A DNA stretch of 56,705 nt from assembly GCA_000708835.1 (NCBI GenBank), contig DF237528.1, positions 1 to 56,705 of the forward strand, read 5' to 3'. This document shows positions 11,340 to 23,451 of the stretch, in pieces. A program made the position numbers and the translations under genes. The stretch's first letter is position 1; the number at the start of each line of letters is the position of its first letter. The notes beneath the pieces were generated by a model. It did not search any database and had not been told where the DNA came from. It saw nothing but the letters and a program-made list of their open reading frames with translations. This stretch comes from Klebsormidium nitens (lineage: Eukaryota; Streptophyta; Klebsormidiophyceae; Klebsormidiales; Klebsormidiaceae).

Positions 11340-12757
11340 CTGTAAGGCAGGCAGGAAGGGGTGGGGGAGTCAGGCAGAGAGGGGCGGTGGGAAGGGAGAA
11401 TGGGCGGGTGCCTGGGGCGGGCCATCAATGGCCTCCTTAAGGTGCGCAGCGCGGAGGCCTGTTGGCAGAAGGCCTGCCATCTTGAGAGAATTTNNNNNNN
11501 NNNNNNNNNNNNNNNNNNNNNNNNNNNNNNNNNNNNNNNNNNNNNNNNNNNNNNNNNNNNNNNNNNNNNNNNNNNNNNNNNNNNNNNNNNNNNNNNNNNN
11601 NNNNNNNNNNNNNNNNNNNNNNNNNNNNNNNNNNNNNNNNNNNNNNNNNNNNNNNNNNNNNNNNNNNNNNNNNNNNNNNNNNNNNNNNNNNNNNNNNNNN
11701 NNNNNNNNNNNNNNNNNNNNNNNNNNNNNNNNNNNNNNNNNNNNNNNNNNNNNNNNNNNNNNNNNNNNNNNNNNNNNNNNNNNNNNNNNNNNNNNNNNNN
11801 NNNNNNNNNNNNNNNNNNNNNNNNNNNNNNNNNNNNNNNNNNNNNNNNNNNNNNNNNNNNNNNNNNNNNNNNNNNNAGAGAGCCGCAGGAACCCTCATTT
11901 TAGGGGCAAGACAACTTTGGTGTTCAACCTTGCTTGAGGAGTTACTTTCAGTGGTCATGCTGTCGTATCATGAATACAAAGAAACTGGTGGGAAAGAGTG
12001 CCCCAGCATAAGTGCATTATGTTTGCCAGCCCCTCTCTGACACTTTGAGGAACAACATGCAACACACCAATGGGCCATTATTAGTCCAGGTCGTGCGGGC
12101 CAGTCACTAGGGGCGTGGGTCTCACATGCTCGCCAACGCCAGAGTCCTCGTCAAGACCTTCTCTGCGGGGCCAGGGCAAGCTTCTCCTGCTTGCCTCTAT
12201 GATTAGCAAAGCTTTCCTTCCATGCCCTTTTCTGACCTAGTTTTCTTATATGTAGAGGGGAACTCTTCATGCAGTGGGACGTCTCCTGCCTTTCGAAAGC
12301 AATGTGGATTGTTCACTGGACAGGATTAGCAACCAAAGGCATCATGGTCTTATTAGGCGCTCCTTTTCGACCTCACTAGAGACGACAAGTGCACCAATCT
12401 CCGCCAACAAAGACGCAGCATAGACCTCTTATGATTCTAGGTAAGTTCAGCCTTCAGGCGTGTGCGTCCACAACATTATCCAGTGTCAATCTTACTGTCC
12501 CCAGCGCACGGGGTTCGGCTTGACACTCGCACTTCACGTAAGTTCCGATCGTAGAAAACGTTGACCCAAGATCCTTGAATCAACGCATGAATGAAGAGCT
12601 CTAGCCTCTAGCCCAGCTTCATGCTCACTGCTCAGGCTCTCGTTCTCGAATGCAGCTATACACGGTCTCTCCTCTTTGCTTTCAGAGGAAGGCCTTGGGC
12701 GGGTTGTGCCGCGCCGTTTCTGCTGTGCCTGTTGCCTCTATGTGACGTGGTGCTGCA
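11340..12757. promoter_or_regulatory. Head-to-head spacer, RINGv A / SFI1-like, with assembly gap
   Basis: The spacer lies between divergent genes and should contain both promoters. Its centre is unknown sequence (383 N). The visible part right of the gap (11877-12757) has no gene that I can support. Upstream non-coding exons of RINGv A may lie here or in the gap. Confidence 0.45.
11494..11876. other. Assembly gap (383 N)
   Basis: The run of N marks a scaffold gap of unknown true size. Open frames that read through it are artefacts. It lies in the spacer upstream of both the RINGv A and the SFI1-like genes and does not interrupt any exon that I modelled. Confidence 0.99.
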
Positions 12758-15700
12758 ATGGAGGCCCTGCTGCTGAGCGACCTGCCAGCCCCTGGCATCA
12801 CACTGTCGCGCCTGGCATCGCTGGTCAATGACAGCCATGCCCAGGGGGCACAGGCGGAGGTGCGACTGAAGAAGGCAAAGAAGAAACACGCCCAGCCAGC
12901 AGACAGCCCCGCCGGGGGTGGAGGGTTAGACTCTGGTCGTGTGGGTGAGAATGCAGAATCAGGGAACACCATGGCAGGACCCACGACAGTGCTTGGCGCA
13001 GACTCTTCTGACGAGCAGCAGGATGATCGGAGATCACCACCGTTTGAGATCACGTTGAATCCTAGGGAGCACAAGGCTGAAGGTGGCGGTGTGAAAACCT
13101 GTGACGCGGTGGGCTCCCCCCCCGCTCCCGCCAAGGCAGCCCCCAAGTCTAGGGTTAGCTTCCGGCCCAAGGAGGAGAAGCCCGCCTGGGACGGCCGCAA
13201 GAGCAAGCCACAGCAAAACAAGGCAGAGCCAGAGCAGGCCACGGGCAGCCCCGAAAGTAGCCCCCCCAGAATTAGGGTTCCGCAGGGCTCTAAGGTGTCC
13301 CAGAAGGCTGGCGGCCCCAATGGTGCAGCCGGTGCGGCGCCAACAAGTGCACGCCCCGAGATGGACACAGGAACCAGCGCGAAGGCCAAGGCACGGAAGG
13401 CATCTTTGGCCGGACGGGCATCGTTGAGCGGCGTGTTTGGGGCGCTGTCGGCGAGCGCGGTGCAGCTGGGCGGGGTGCAGCGCGCGGCGCACAAGATGGA
13501 CGCAGCAGAGATGCGGCGCCTGGAGGACATGCTGGCCAAGGTCAGGGAGGCTGTGGAGGCGGAGCGCCAGGTGAGCCAGGGCAGCGCCAGGAGTGGGGCA
13601 GAACAGACGACTTAAACTTCACTATGACCTGGATGACCTCATGCAGTCAGCAGAGCGAAAATGAGACTTGCCCTGGTGTGAGATGCCTGGCTGAAGAAAT
13701 TACAGTTTCATTGGTGGACCTACCTCACAAAATGAATTCACAGTCTCATCTGTGAACCCTCCAACATTAGGCGAGCATAGTTGGCAACCACTTCGACCAG
13801 ACTGGATTCATGGTAGATGGGAGGACTTCCATTGAGAGCAGGCCCCCCTGGAAAATGGCCAGCCTGAGCTGGTTGCATCCCCTTCTGAGCCGGTGCTGGC
13901 GGTGCAGGCGATGGCTGCGGAGCGCGCGGCGTCGGAGGCGTCGTGCGCGGGCGTGCTGGAGCGCGCGGCGCACTCGTGGCTGCGCATCTGGCAGGTGCAG
14001 CGCGTGTACGCGGGGTCCAAGGAGGCGGCGCTGCTGGGCCTGCCCTGGCGCGGCCACCTCAGCTTCCCGTTCCTGCACTGGAAGAAGACCGCGCAGCAAA
14101 AGGCGCAGCGCCGTCGCCAGCGCCGCAAAGCGGACCTCGAGTACAAGCGGACGCTCTTCAAGCGCTGGCGCCAGGTACGTGACCGCCGCTCGTGGGTCTT
14201 GTATCGCAGGCGTGGGGTTCATGAGGCAGTGCGCTATAGACCAACATCTCTGTACCAGATTTAAAATGTAGGATTGACGAGCAAGCTGCCAGTTGAGGTG
14301 CCAAGCAGGGGCCTAGTCTGTCGATCAGCAGGGGTTCAACTTCTCCCTCCCAGCTGTCATCTCTGGTGCTCGCAGGCCGGCCAGCTGTCAGCGGGGATGG
14401 CTGCGAGTGTGTCTGCTTTTGAGCGGCGGCGGTGGCGGAGCCAGCAGCGGGGCACGCTGCGCTCGTGGAGGGCGCTGATCGACGACCGCAAGACCGCGCA
14501 CTCGCGGCTGCGGCAGTGCGTCCAGAGGTGGCAGGCCGGCCGGCTGCACCAGGTACGGCCCCGGTGCGGGCTGGCAGGCACGTGTAACATTGAAAGCATT
14601 CCGCCCAGCTGTTTGTTACTTGTTCTTAAGGTGGAAGTCTGTATTGAAGTCTGTGAAGAGCCAAGCCACCTGCCAGCTGTTTATGGAAGTCGAATGTACC
14701 TCCTTGGTGTTCTGCCCCAGCCGCATGCTCGCTTGGCAGGCCGCCTGATTCTGTGTGGCGCTGTGTGGTGCGCAGGCGTGGCAGCGGTGGCGCGAGGGCG
14801 TGGAGGTGCAGCAGAGCAAGAAGGCACGCCTGGTCAGTCCTGTCGCGTACTTCCATTGCTCGCTTTGGTAGGCCCGTGCTGAGATTCGGAGGAATTTATC
14901 CTGAAAGAAGTTGACGAAAATCGTTTCAAATGACAACATCGCTAGAAGCTGACATCCAGAGGCGCGTGTTGTCTTCGTGCTTGTTTCAATCAATACACAA
15001 CCTAAGCTTTTGTTTTGATGAGCCCCACCTCGTCTCCCTCCTGGCCGGAGACCGGGACCAGCGCGTGTTGTCGCTTGCTCGGGTAGCACTCCTAGCCGAC
15101 CCCGGGAATGTCGCCTGGGCACGTCTTGAATCAGCCTGTGACACCCCTGCAGTGACCTTTTCTTCACCCCTCTCGTCCTGCCGGTCTCCAGGGCAGACCC
15201 CCTTTCGCCGCCCCCGTTCGCACTTTGCGTGAGTAGCTGGCTCTTTTGACTCTGCGTCTCCTTTCTCTGTGCAGGCGCGCGCACGCCGGCACGTGCAGGG
15301 CATCCTGGTGCGCGCGGCTTTCTCGGAGTGGCGGGGCCTGGTGTGCGTGAGCGCGCACGCGCGCGAGGTGATGCGCAACAGCAGCGAGCGGCTGCAGCAG
15401 CGCGGCCTGCTGCGCGCCTTCCGCGGCTGGCGCGAGGCCGTGGCCGAGGTGCAGCGCCAGCGCGCCATCATGCAGCGCGCCGCAGGCCACATCATGCACT
15501 CCGCGCTCGCGCAGGTCAGCGCGCGCTGACAAAGCGCGGAAGAATGCTCTGCGTGACCGCATGCGAGCCTGCAGAGGAAGCCTGCCACTGACAGGAGAAC
15601 TTCGAAGCTTCGTCCTGCTGTCGCGTTGCTGTTGTGTTGCTCTCGCTGCTCGTGTGGTCCGGTGTCTGTTGCGAACACAGGAAGCGAGTTCGTATGTTGC

Positions 15701-17709
15701 GGTTCGCGGTTGTGCTTGCAAGATGTCGAACAAAACTCTTTCGGTGCCAACGTGAAAAATTTGTCGAGAGGCGCCGTATGGCGCTCTGGATTGATTCGCC
15801 ACTTTACCCGCTGACGCCTCACGTTGTCTTGTCGTACAGGCCTTTTCTGCATGGGTAGCCAAGACGCAGCTGCAGCAGGCGGTGCGCCGCTTCGCCGCTC
15901 TGCTGCGCAACCGGGTGCAGCTGTCGGCATTCAACACGTGGCGGTCCGCCGTGCACGAGGGCCGCCAGATGGAGCAGGACCTGCACCAGGTGAGGGCCCG
16001 CAGAACGCGCAGCACGCGCCCGCCGGAAAGCGGCGGGGGGGTCGGAACATGCGCGGTACAGGGTCCCGAGGCCAGAGTTGACTCCTTTCAACTTCTGACG
16101 ACATTGTGAACCGCGTACCCAAAGGTACAATTTCGTAGGAGTAGGTATGCCGAAGGCGCAGGAAGTAGAGGCCGTCATCGTTGGCGGATGCTCCATCGTT
16201 CTCACAGTAACGGTTGCCAATGTGAGAACCAATTAGGTTCGCTCGTTGGCATGCTCAGGAGAACGAAACAACTTCGCAAACTCACGTATTACGACGGTCG
16301 CCGTTGCTTGCTCGTTGCTCCGCTCGACTCTGCGCGAGCGGATCCCTTGCTGACTCGTCGCGCCCCCCCATGCAGGTGTTCGCGCACCGGCGTGAGGCGT
16401 TTGCGGGCGAGATGCTGTCTCGGTGGCGCGCGTGGCGCAGCGGCGGCGTGGCCCCTGAGGGCGGGTCGGCGGGCGCGCTGCGGTGGGCGTTCCGGAAGTG
16501 GCGCGCGCGGCTGGGCGAGAAGCGGCAGCTGCGGCAGCACGCGCGCCGGCTCGCGAAGCAGCGCACGTTCCGCCAGTGGGCCGCGCACACGCGCTGGGCC
16601 AAGAACCTGCAGGCCACCACGCTGCAGCGGCGCGCCTTCGACAGGTGGGCGGGCAAAGCTTGTGACGGCGGCTATGACTGTCTGCGATGTATCATGACAG
16701 GTTGATGAACCTCATAACGAAGAATTCTTTACGTGTCAACATTGTTGGACCGATCAGGCACAACGACAGCCGCTCCGATCTGGAGAAACGTGTTGGGACT
16801 GTCCTTAAGTATGTCTTGTTGATCCGCGGTCTAACTGCCTCCGTGCTCTCTTGCTGTTCCTGTCTCTCGACTCGCCTTCCATTCTTCAACTGCCCGGTTC
16901 AGCAGGGAGCTCCGGGTTGAGCTCGCCCGCTTTCGTGAGACGTCCCTAAACACCCTTTACAATTTTGAACTCGGCTCATCTTCTTTTATCTCCCGGTCAC
17001 CTCTTCCATATGCGACGTGTCCTGCCTCCAGGTGGAATACGTGGACGAGCGTGCGCATGCGCGGCAAGAGTCTGGCGACCTTGGAGGCTGCGCTGGCGAG
17101 TAGCGAGCAGCGGAGCCGCGATCTGCGCGCGCAGCTGCAGGCGATGCAGGACGAGCGGGACGCCGCCAACCAGGTGTGCGCGCACGTAAAGGCCCCCAGG
17201 CGCTCAGCACGGGAATAGCGAACTCCCAACCCCGACCGCAGCCCTTTGGCGGCAACTCGTGTGCTTTCAGTGTGACCGAGTAACTCGCGAAATTGATTGT
17301 CTTTGTGAAAACTTCAAGCTGGTTTATCAACCCGTGTGTCACAGTCTTCCAAGAACCGACCATCACGGTAGGTTTGATGCGATTGCTTGCGTGCTTGTCG
17401 CACCGCCTCTCTTTGCGTGCCCTCATTCGCTCTACTTCAAACGAACTTATCAGTGAATCCTTGTCACAAGCGCTTTTGTGATTCTGGAGCTCTAAAAGCC
17501 GTTCGGGTGCGGCTGTGCAGCGCGGCGCGGACTTGGTGGCTGCCGTGCGCAGCCTAGACTGGAAGCTCCAGTCGGCGGCCAAGGGGCAGGGGGCGTCCCC
17601 CCCGCGGTCGCCCCGGGTGCACCCGCCAGCACCGACGAGTCAGGGCAAACCAGATCCCCGAGCCAGAGGCGTTATGTCCCGACCAAACGAGCGAGTACTT
17701 GAGGTCTGA
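12758..17709 (+). CDS. SFI1-type centrin-binding-repeat protein
   Basis: Nine exons join in frame: 12758-13570, 13908-14174, 14376-14552, 14776-14832, 15275-15514, 15840-15989, 16376-16644, 17032-17173 and 17521-17709, giving 767 residues. The first 271 residues are a low-complexity, Lys/Pro/Ser-rich head. From about residue 290 there are at least twelve degenerate helical repeats with a Trp-Arg core, for example LFKRWRQ, TLRSWRALI, CVQRWQAGR, AWQRWREGV, AFSEWRGLV, AFRGWREAV, AFNTWRSAV, AFRKWRARL, TFRQWAAHT and AFDRWNTW. This AF-x2-WR pattern in a long Arg/Gln-rich helix is the SFI1 repeat, which binds centrin at centrosomes, basal bodies or spindle poles. The C-terminus is a short coiled coil and a Pro-rich tail. 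Most repeat exons end in CAG and are phase 0. The role at microtubule-organising centres is inferred from the repeat; a generic coiled-coil protein is the alternative. Confidence 0.82.
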
Positions 17710-18800
17710 GCTAGACCGAGCCGCCCTGCTGAAACTGATTGATAACTTATGTGTGGCAAACTGAATTTGCCACCTGATTATGTAAAAACAACATCTAGGA
17801 TCTTTGACCGGACCATAGTCGAGAGTGCTAATGGTCCTAGCTAAGTTCACACGAAGGCTCTGAGGCATGCAAGTCACGGTGCTGGACATGACAAGCTGCT
17901 CAGCCGCGGCTGACCGCCGCTCAGCTGCAGCTCATGGAGCGATTGAGATGCACACTCGTTAGTCATCTGCTCACAGTACGCGCGCTGTCACTGTATGCAT
18001 GGCAACGTACCACGTTGGACGTGCGATTGAACCGTCTCGACTACACAGATCAACTGATCCATTATCAGTTGATCGAGTCTGCCAGGTGACCGTCATCGCC
18101 GTCTCCTTGTCATCTGCCTCGTGGTCCGACGGGCCCGCATGCTCAAGTTGTGCTCCAGTGCTTTATAATACATCTGAGTCATTGAATGCCATGCCTAATT
18201 GGCCTACAGAGTACGGTCACATACGTACTGTACGCGACGTCTGGCACATAGGAGTCACCGTGAGTCTGTCATTGTCACTTTATTATACTCCTCATCTCAT
18301 CGCACACCACTATAATCACTCTGTACGTTAACGCCTGACGACCCGGGCAGGCAAGCTTGACTTATGTATGATCGAACGACTCACTGGCGCTGGGCATGTA
18401 CAGAAAGCATACGTTGGGTAGCCTGCGCTGGGCACGAGAAATTAAGAGCGAATCTTCCATGTGGTCACTATCAAAATGGTTAATGACATACTGAGTCTCG
18501 CTAGGAACTCTGTCATGACTCACGTACCATTAACCTAAGTTACACAGAAGCGGAATCGGTACGGCCTTCGAAGGGCGCTACCGTACGACAAATCAGCCGG
18601 GAACTCGGCATCTGCATTGTTGCCCTGGTGTTCATTTGGTTAAGAGGAACTGTAAACGGCTAAGTTTGGATACATATCTCGAACACTCTATGCGTACTTG
18701 GGTTTTGCTTGAAAGGTACTAAGTCATGTCACGCCAGGTACCCAATAAGGTTAGAAGATTGAGATTGCAAAGCCAGAACACTTCAAAACCGAGCACAAGA
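17710..18800. other. Convergent spacer, SFI1-like / EGF-Cys-rich gene, no gene seen
   Basis: This is a gene-free stretch between facing 3' ends. It contains one perfect 11-base-pair hairpin at 18048-18074, listed separately. No open frame here shows a recognisable domain. Confidence 0.5.
18048..18074. repeat. Perfect hairpin, 11-bp stem, 5-base loop
   Basis: GATCAACTGAT (18048-18058) pairs perfectly with ATCAGTTGATC (18064-18074) around the loop CCATT. It lies in a convergent spacer. The function is unknown; it could be a 3'-end structure, a remnant of an element, or chance. Confidence 0.8.
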
Positions 18801-21800
18801 TTACAAATTTGGCGTGAGGTAAGTTCCGCTCTTGCACCGGGGGAAGAAGCTGTCCGGGGGAACGAACCCGTCGCATCCCGCGGAGTCGCAGCAGATGTAT
18901 CTCCCCAGCGGGTCGTTGTTGTACCAGCAGCGCAAAGGGAAGCTTGCAGCGGCCCCGGTCCCGCACACGCCTAGGCATAAAACACGTGTCGATTGGCGTT
19001 TCGCCCCGGCCACAAGTGCATGATCTCAACTCTCCAGCTTGGCACCTACTGGTGGATCATGACGGGCCGCAGCCATTTCACCAACAAATAAAGACCTGAA
19101 GCTCTGACCTCTCGGGAACGATGACCGCTGATCCCAAACAGGCTTTCCGGGATTCGAAGAGGCAGATTGCAAATTGGGGTCGCGTGGCTGTGAGACAGCT
19201 GATAAAGCCAAGTCCCTTTTCTGCCCTAGTGACAGAGCGCCTTGAAACCTCCCCTACATGATATCGGCTCTCCTTTGCCGCCTTCCAGGTTGAAGGGAGT
19301 ATCAGCTTCTGAAAACAAGCGGACGGTAATTCATAAAGCTTTCTTTACGGTCGTACAAAGTGACCGGATCGCATGCGAGCTTTTTAAACCTACTGGCAGA
19401 GCCGTACAGAGTATTAACATGTTTAACACGCACGCGGAAACTCGTTGAGTCTGGGTGAAAAGGGGTTCCGTATTTGAAACACTTCCGCTTTCCGACTGCG
19501 ACGCATTTTCCATCAAACGGCCACGACCCTGAGAAACGCCACGTGAGCGGGTCGACAAAGCCTTTCAATAAACGCTTTGTGTATCGAACCAGGAGACATG
19601 GGAAGAGAAAAATGAGTCCGCTCACCCTGCGAGCCACTCGGAGGCTCAGGGGAGGGGGGCGACGCCCCGACGCCAAAGTTAGGTGGCACGTAGCCGTAGT
19701 TTTTGCAGTGGGGGGTCAGGTTGTCGGCGTTGAATCCGTCGCAGCCCTGCCCATCGCAGCAGACGTAGCGCCCCTGGGGGTCGCTGTTGAACCAGCACCG
19801 CGTCGGGAAGAAGGCCGCGTCGCCCGAGCCGCAAACACCTGCAGGGGACGGCACGCCTCGTGACGGCTTGCACAAAACACAGTGCCAACGCCTGTGTGGA
19901 ACCAGCTCAGCCCGAGCTTATGTTGCGGGTGAGCTTTGAAGCGACCGGATGATTCTGAACACAGTCGTGCACCAGTCGGAAGCGTGCTGGATCATTGATC
20001 CCCGGACTTCGATTGTTCATTAAGACGAGATTCGGTTTCACATCGATTCTGATCCTGCTGCAGAGTCGAGATGAATGGCGGGTAACCTTTTCGACGCAGC
20101 TTTTGAGAACCCAACCTGCTACTGAGGACGCACACTGCCCTGGAAAGGTGACATCAGTGGTTACGCTCAAGTGAAAGGAAGCAGCAAGAAGAACTTTCTG
20201 GAAACCAATCAGCTACTTGGGCACTACCTTTCCAACACGAGGGAGCGAATGAAGTTTCTTGGCGATTCTGCCGGGGCGACTCGTCCAGCTCCCCCGGAAC
20301 TTATAGATCTGACAAAATTCTCCATCGGCTGGATACGTCAACTGAACGATATGATTCGACGCCAAGACCGGCTGTGCAAAGAAGCAGAATGCATCGTAGT
20401 CTGGTCTCCGATCATCCCTGCTTGCAAAGAACAGAGTACGGCATGAGCTTGTGATTTAAGGAGACTGTTGCTGCCGGATAGGGTCAACCCCAAACGTCGA
20501 GACGAAAAAGCGGAGACTCTTAGCGGAGTATCGTACCTTCGGATCCACTCGGGAGGGGGCCCGACGGGGGCGAGGTTGCCGGGGGGGTAGACGGACTCGT
20601 CCCCACGCCGAAGCCAGGTGGCACGTAGCCATTGGCCTTGCAGTGGGGGAAGAGGTTGTCGGGGGGGTTGAAGCCGTCGCAGCCGGCCGCGTCGCAACAG
20701 ACGTAGCGCCCCTGAGGGTCGTTGTTGAAGTAGCACCGGACAGGGAACGCGGCCGCGGAGGTGAAGCCACAAACACCTGCCGAGTGGAACATGTGATACG
20801 TTTTGGAAGTGGCCCTTCGATCAGGAAGACCCGAGCTCAAGCTACAGTCTATCGTTCCCTTCCCGGATCTCCCAGCGACGCAGAGTCGAAAGTGCGCCTC
20901 AAGGGCCCATTGCTGCAAGTTCGCTAACGCGTCGGAAGGCAGCGGGCTGCACACACCCGCTCAGGAGAGGGATCGTGCATCTGTGTCTTTGGAGATAGTC
21001 TAGAGCGAGTTGCCCAGTTTGCGCCGTTTCGAATGCCGACTGATCTTTGAGATGCAATTGCACTCTTCGTTTGTCTCAATCTGCAATAGGAGCGGGTGGG
21101 AATAGCTAGTAGCTACGAGTTCGACGCTCGCTTTTTCTGAGCTTTTTCTATGCAACGGAGGCTTCTCAGATTTCTTCACTAGTCAAAGAAATCAAAGTCG
21201 TCCTTGCAGCCTCGAATCTAGGCCTCACCTTGAAAGCCGCTCGGTGGGGGGCTAGACTTCTTCACCGGTGTCGGGTACTGGCCATTCGGGACCCTGCACG
21301 CAAGATGTCCGTCATCAGACACGTCATGCACACGGGTTGGTCAAAAAGCCGCATTCGGATAATATGGAACAACCAGGGTTTGTTCATGCTGGGTTAGGTA
21401 CCATTGGACGGAACTCGTTTGCTCAGGGATTGGCGAGCCTCCTTATTCAAGCACGACCAAGCGGCAGACGAGGTAAGCAACCACATGACAGCTTAGTAGG
21501 AGCTGGATACCTTTGAAAAGCGTCTTTCAGAAGTTTTCTTTGTGAGAGTGCCGCCAGCGAATGAGAGCTGTTGAGCTCTTCAGGCCAGATGCAGACAAGG
21601 TCAACACAGGGGGGGATACTCCAGGAGCTCTCAAACTGGACGGCCAAGTTTGCGGAGACAACCGGTCAGAGCTGGATTCGCTTCAAGAACATATAGAGAA
21701 ATCCGGAACGCACATTCACATGTGGGTCGAAGCACCCATCTCTTACTTTCGAATCTCCAACAGGGGACGACTTGGATCACTCACGAAAGGGCGCAGGTCT

Positions 21801-23451
21801 TCCCGAGAAACCCAAAAGGGCAGGCGCAAGTGAAGTCGATGACCTGGTTGCTGTTCTCCCCCTCAGGGATGGGACCCAAACGGTTGCCAAACTGTACGCT
21901 GCATGTACCCCCGTTCTCGCAAGGGTTGGGACTGCATGGGTCCCGACCTGCACAGTAGAATTAGCCCTTTGCAAAAGCGGACGGCCAAGTGAGCCTGTTG
22001 ATGTGGATCATTGAAGTCCACGACGTCCTAAAGGGACTTTGTAAGTCCAGGCTGTTCTTGAGAGTACATTCAAGTGGGAAAGCGCAGGTGATTTTGCGAG
22101 GAGACTTTTCTGTGTAATCTGCATGTAAGGATTTTTTTTCGTAATGCTTCTGCAGAGCCACGTCGGAAGCTTTGGCAAGATTCCCAGGAGCGAATACGAC
22201 TAGGCCCGAACAGTACTTCATCTTATCATTCCAATACAATAGAGATACAGTTGAAAAAGGTCAAGTGCCCCTCGACTTATAAGGTCATGGCTGAGGTGCT
22301 AAGAGGTGGTTTGGTTGACAAATCGGTGGTCAGGGTAGAGGCTGTTACCTGGGATGAAGCAACTGATGTGATTCCCAATGCCCTTGGTACTCTGGTAGTC
22401 TCCTCGATAATATGGGGGGTTGCACACGCATATGTGCTGGTACGAATAACCAGCGATGGAGCCGGACGGGTTCTGCACACACACGTTGCCTGCAAGCACA
22501 CAAACAGAGAAGGGAAGTACATTATTAACCATGTTTGTCTGAAGCTCTTTCGAAAATCTTAAAGCTGCCAACTACCGTCTTGTGATGGCCACACCCACCA
22601 GGCAGATACTGAGTTCTCCCCATGAGAATAACAAAAGCGAAGGCCAATAGGAAAAAGATAATAAGGATACGGAGAGACAAAAGTGTCAAGGAAGTAGGAA
22701 ACTTGCATGGGTCCCACTCCTCAAACAAGACGGTGAAGTAGACGGGCTTTAGAGAAAGAGGTGAGGAGAAGTAAACAAGACAGTGAAGGATCAAGAAGAA
22801 ACAAAAGTCTGAATGGTAAGGTTGTGTCTTAGGCCCTTCTGAGGGGCCTGCAGGTTGAAACTTAGTTGAGAGCCAACGAGAATGACGAGCAGGGTTCTCT
22901 GCAGGTGTGTTGCAACAAAGAGAGCAGAGCCATAAACGAGAGGAAGCGGGAAGGATTGGGGCGCAGCAGCCATGCTTGATACCTCGCAGAATCTTCAGAT
23001 TGGGAGTTTTCCTTGATGATTTGATGTTGAGATACTGACAAAAATGTAATAAACAAACCACTGCAAGGCACTCATCTAGTAGACTCTGCACAGATTGGTG
23101 GAGGAGCTGGCAACCCCTTCCGGGAACCTTTGGTTCAAAAACAGCAGGAGATACCAAGGGTCTATTTGCTTGGCAGACACTGCCAGTAATGTCCATCCTT
23201 CCTTCCAGTTGGGCAGAATAGGCAATGAGAATGCCTCAAAGGAACATACCTGGGCCGCAGCCAACTACCTCATTGTAGCACTGATCGGCATCGCACTCAA
23301 CAAGGTCGGAGGTGCCCCGTTGGATAGGTATGAACCCCGGCGGGCAGGTGTAATCAGCTGCTAGTGCATTGGTATACTCCTGAGCTGATACTGAGAAAGG
23401 CGAGACGCACAAGAGCGCAAGCGCCACAACTAGGAGGCAAGTGGGTGCCAT
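18801..23451 (-). CDS. Secreted EGF-like protein with three novel six-Cys repeats
   Basis: Seven exons join in frame: 23250-23451, 22349-22489, 21785-21947, 21229-21293, 20537-20776, 19626-19838 and 18801-18970, giving 397 residues. A signal peptide is clear (hydrophobic residues 5-20, likely cleavage after SVSA near 23). A Cys-rich EGF-like segment follows. Then comes a canonical EGF domain at 119-166 with spacing C-x4-C-x5-C-x24-C-x-C-x8-C and the core CENGGTC. A Pro-rich linker spans about 170-190. Three tandem repeats start at about 191, 271 and 342, each with C-x11-C-x11-CC-x4-C-x11/12-C and shared words FPxRC, NDPxGRY and CCDxxGCDGF. Each of the first two repeats is one exon with phase 1 at both ends; the third repeat is the last exon. 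I do not recognise the repeat. An extracellular or wall-matrix role is inference. Confidence 0.85.

Noticed and set aside
11361-11958. Long open frames on both strands across the N run
   Set aside because: They are open only because N has no stops; they are gap artefacts.
12758-13615. Exon 1 of the SFI1-like gene read as a stand-alone 285-residue protein
   Set aside because: A consensus donor at 13570/13571 in frame with the next repeat exon gives a single long repeat protein.
14616-16015. Long minus-strand frames over the SFI1-like gene
   Set aside because: They overlap confirmed plus-strand exons and introns and have the Arg/Ala/Ser composition of antisense GC-rich codons.
18801-20776. 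Tandem Cys-rich repeats as an antimicrobial peptide or toxin array
   Set aside because: The repeats are joined in one secreted protein with an EGF domain, without processing sites between them; nothing supports a toxin call.
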